A DNA stretch of 14,579 nt from Acidimicrobium sp. UBA3029 (GTDB lineage: Bacteria; Actinomycetota; Acidimicrobiia; Acidimicrobiales; Ilumatobacteraceae): assembly GCA_002367695.1 (NCBI GenBank), contig DFDK01000060.1, positions 719-15,297 of the forward strand, given 5' to 3'. Position 1 is the first letter of the stretch. Each line of letters opens with the position of its first letter. Positions 13,744 to 14,579 of the stretch are shown piece after piece. The notes under the pieces are model-generated. The model was not told the DNA's origin. It saw only the letters and a list, made by a program, of their open reading frames with translations, and did not search any database. The position numbers were made by a program, and so were the translations under genes.

Positions 13744-14576
13744 TGCCCATGGGCATAAAACTTGCGCAAACATTTGCGCTCACTGATACATGGGGCGCGT
13801 CCAATACTGCTGCCGGCGTGATTGACCAAACTGGTACGCCGCATATAACTGGTGACACCGAATACAGGTTTCGACTTGCATCGATCAGCAAACTTATAAC
13901 AGCCTGGGCCGCGCTTATCTCGGTAGAAGACGGCTCCGTTTCGCTCGACGATCAAGTTGGTCAAGAAGGATGCACACTTCGACATCTCCTTTGTCACGCC
14001 GGAGGCTACGGGTTTGACAATGGCGCACCAATCATTAGCCCTGGTCGCAAACGCGTGTATTCGAACACTGCATACGAAATGCTCGCCGCACATATTGCGA
14101 CACAAGTTGAAATGAGCTTTGACGAATACTTGTTCGAAGCAGTTTTTGCACCACTGGGCATGTCATCAAGTGAACTACTTGGCTCCCCCGCTGCAGACAT
14201 TCACTCAACGATCTCTGATCTTGCATTTTTTGCGGCCGAGCTGCGCACACCAAAACTTCTCGCGCGAAGCACCTATATCGAAGCAACAACACCGCAATTC
14301 GGCGAGCTCGAAGGCGTAGTGCCAGGCGTTGGCAGGTTTGACCCATGCCTATGGGGCCTCGGCCCAGAAATCCACGGCGCCAAGTCACCTCACTGGATGG
14401 CAACACGCAATAGTGCTTCGACCTTTGGACACTTTGGCGGTAGCGGAACTTTTATTTGGATTGACCCCGTCGCAAACGTTGCATGCTTTGCGCTCTCCAA
14501 CCGCGAGTTTGGTGATTGGGCGCTTGACGCATGGCCACAATTTGGCGATTCAGTTTTGAACGAGCTGAATCGCTAA
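13743..14576 (+). CDS. Serine hydrolase of the class C beta-lactamase / penicillin-binding-protein fold
   Basis: A 277-residue protein with the three active-site motifs of the family: S47-x-x-K50 (SISK), Y106-x-N108 (YSN) and a third motif H230-F-G (GHFGGSG), in place of KTG. It is shorter than full class C beta-lactamases (about 360) and has no signal peptide, so it is probably a cytoplasmic esterase, amidase or peptidase rather than a resistance enzyme. The start is a GTG at 13743 overlapping the aroG stop by one base (TAGTG). An ATG two codons later (13749) is an equally good choice and gives 275 residues. Translational coupling to DAHP synthase is likely from the contact. Substrate unknown. 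Confidence 0.85.
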   Translation: MPMGIKLAQTFALTDTWGASNTAAGVIDQTGTPHITGDTEYRFRLASISKLITAWAALISVEDGSVSLDDQVGQEGCTLRHLLCHAGGYGFDNGAPIISPGRKRVYSNTAYEMLAAHIATQVEMSFDEYLFEAVFAPLGMSSSELLGSPAADIHSTISDLAFFAAELRTPKLLARSTYIEATTPQFGELEGVVPGVGRFDPCLWGLGPEIHGAKSPHWMATRNSASTFGHFGGSGTFIWIDPVANVACFALSNREFGDWALDAWPQFGDSVLNELNR

Positions 14577-14579
14577 TGA

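Noticed and set aside
13743..14576. Beta-lactam resistance gene
   Set aside because: There is no signal peptide, the length is short and the third motif is HFG; most such proteins are esterases or peptidases.

Overview
The window (about 50% G+C) looks like a chromosomal segment from an actinobacterium, possibly an Acidimicrobiia-like lineage. The clues are a nadD / LCP-like protein / rsfS gene string, a type II (plant/actinobacterial) DAHP synthase, a compact sigma-70 factor, and several genes that start 6-7 nt after a TANNNT box with no Shine-Dalgarno, as in leaderless transcripts. The taxonomic call is inference; there is no rRNA gene here.

Left part (about 1-8050), accessory metabolism. 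Two non-heme iron oxygenases lie in tandem on +: a phytanoyl-CoA-dioxygenase-family protein and a Rieske oxygenase with the bridging Glu typical of the carnitine/glycine-betaine oxygenase group. On - follow a class III (HemL-like) PLP aminotransferase and a small cupin. Divergent from the cupin runs a polyamine-type ABC importer: a Tat/lipobox binding protein and two permeases on +. Its ATPase gene lies on -, convergent with the permeases and directly downstream of a tRNA-Ala(GGC) gene. I read the block as uptake and oxidative/transaminative breakdown of an N-methylated or amine compound. The substrate is unknown and no reductase for the Rieske enzyme is visible.

Middle part (8067-11297), all on -: nadD, a degenerate LCP-like membrane-anchored protein, rsfS, an SDR oxidoreductase, then a strong hairpin, the tRNA and the ABC ATPase. 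The nadD-to-rsfS genes overlap by 4-8 nt, so they are probably translationally coupled.

Right part (11514-14576), all on +: a sigma-70 factor with a shortened region 3 and altered region 4.2, a hairpin terminator, type II DAHP synthase (first step of the shikimate pathway), and a serine beta-lactamase-fold hydrolase whose start touches the DAHP synthase stop.

There is no gene-free stretch over 300 bases. The longest (11298-11513) holds an AT-rich block and a C-tract leader. I see no insertion sequence, integrase, CRISPR array or origin. The most interesting signals are the amine-catabolism block, the tRNA-ATPase junction, the leaderless-start pattern, two operator-like inverted repeats and the divergent sigma factor.
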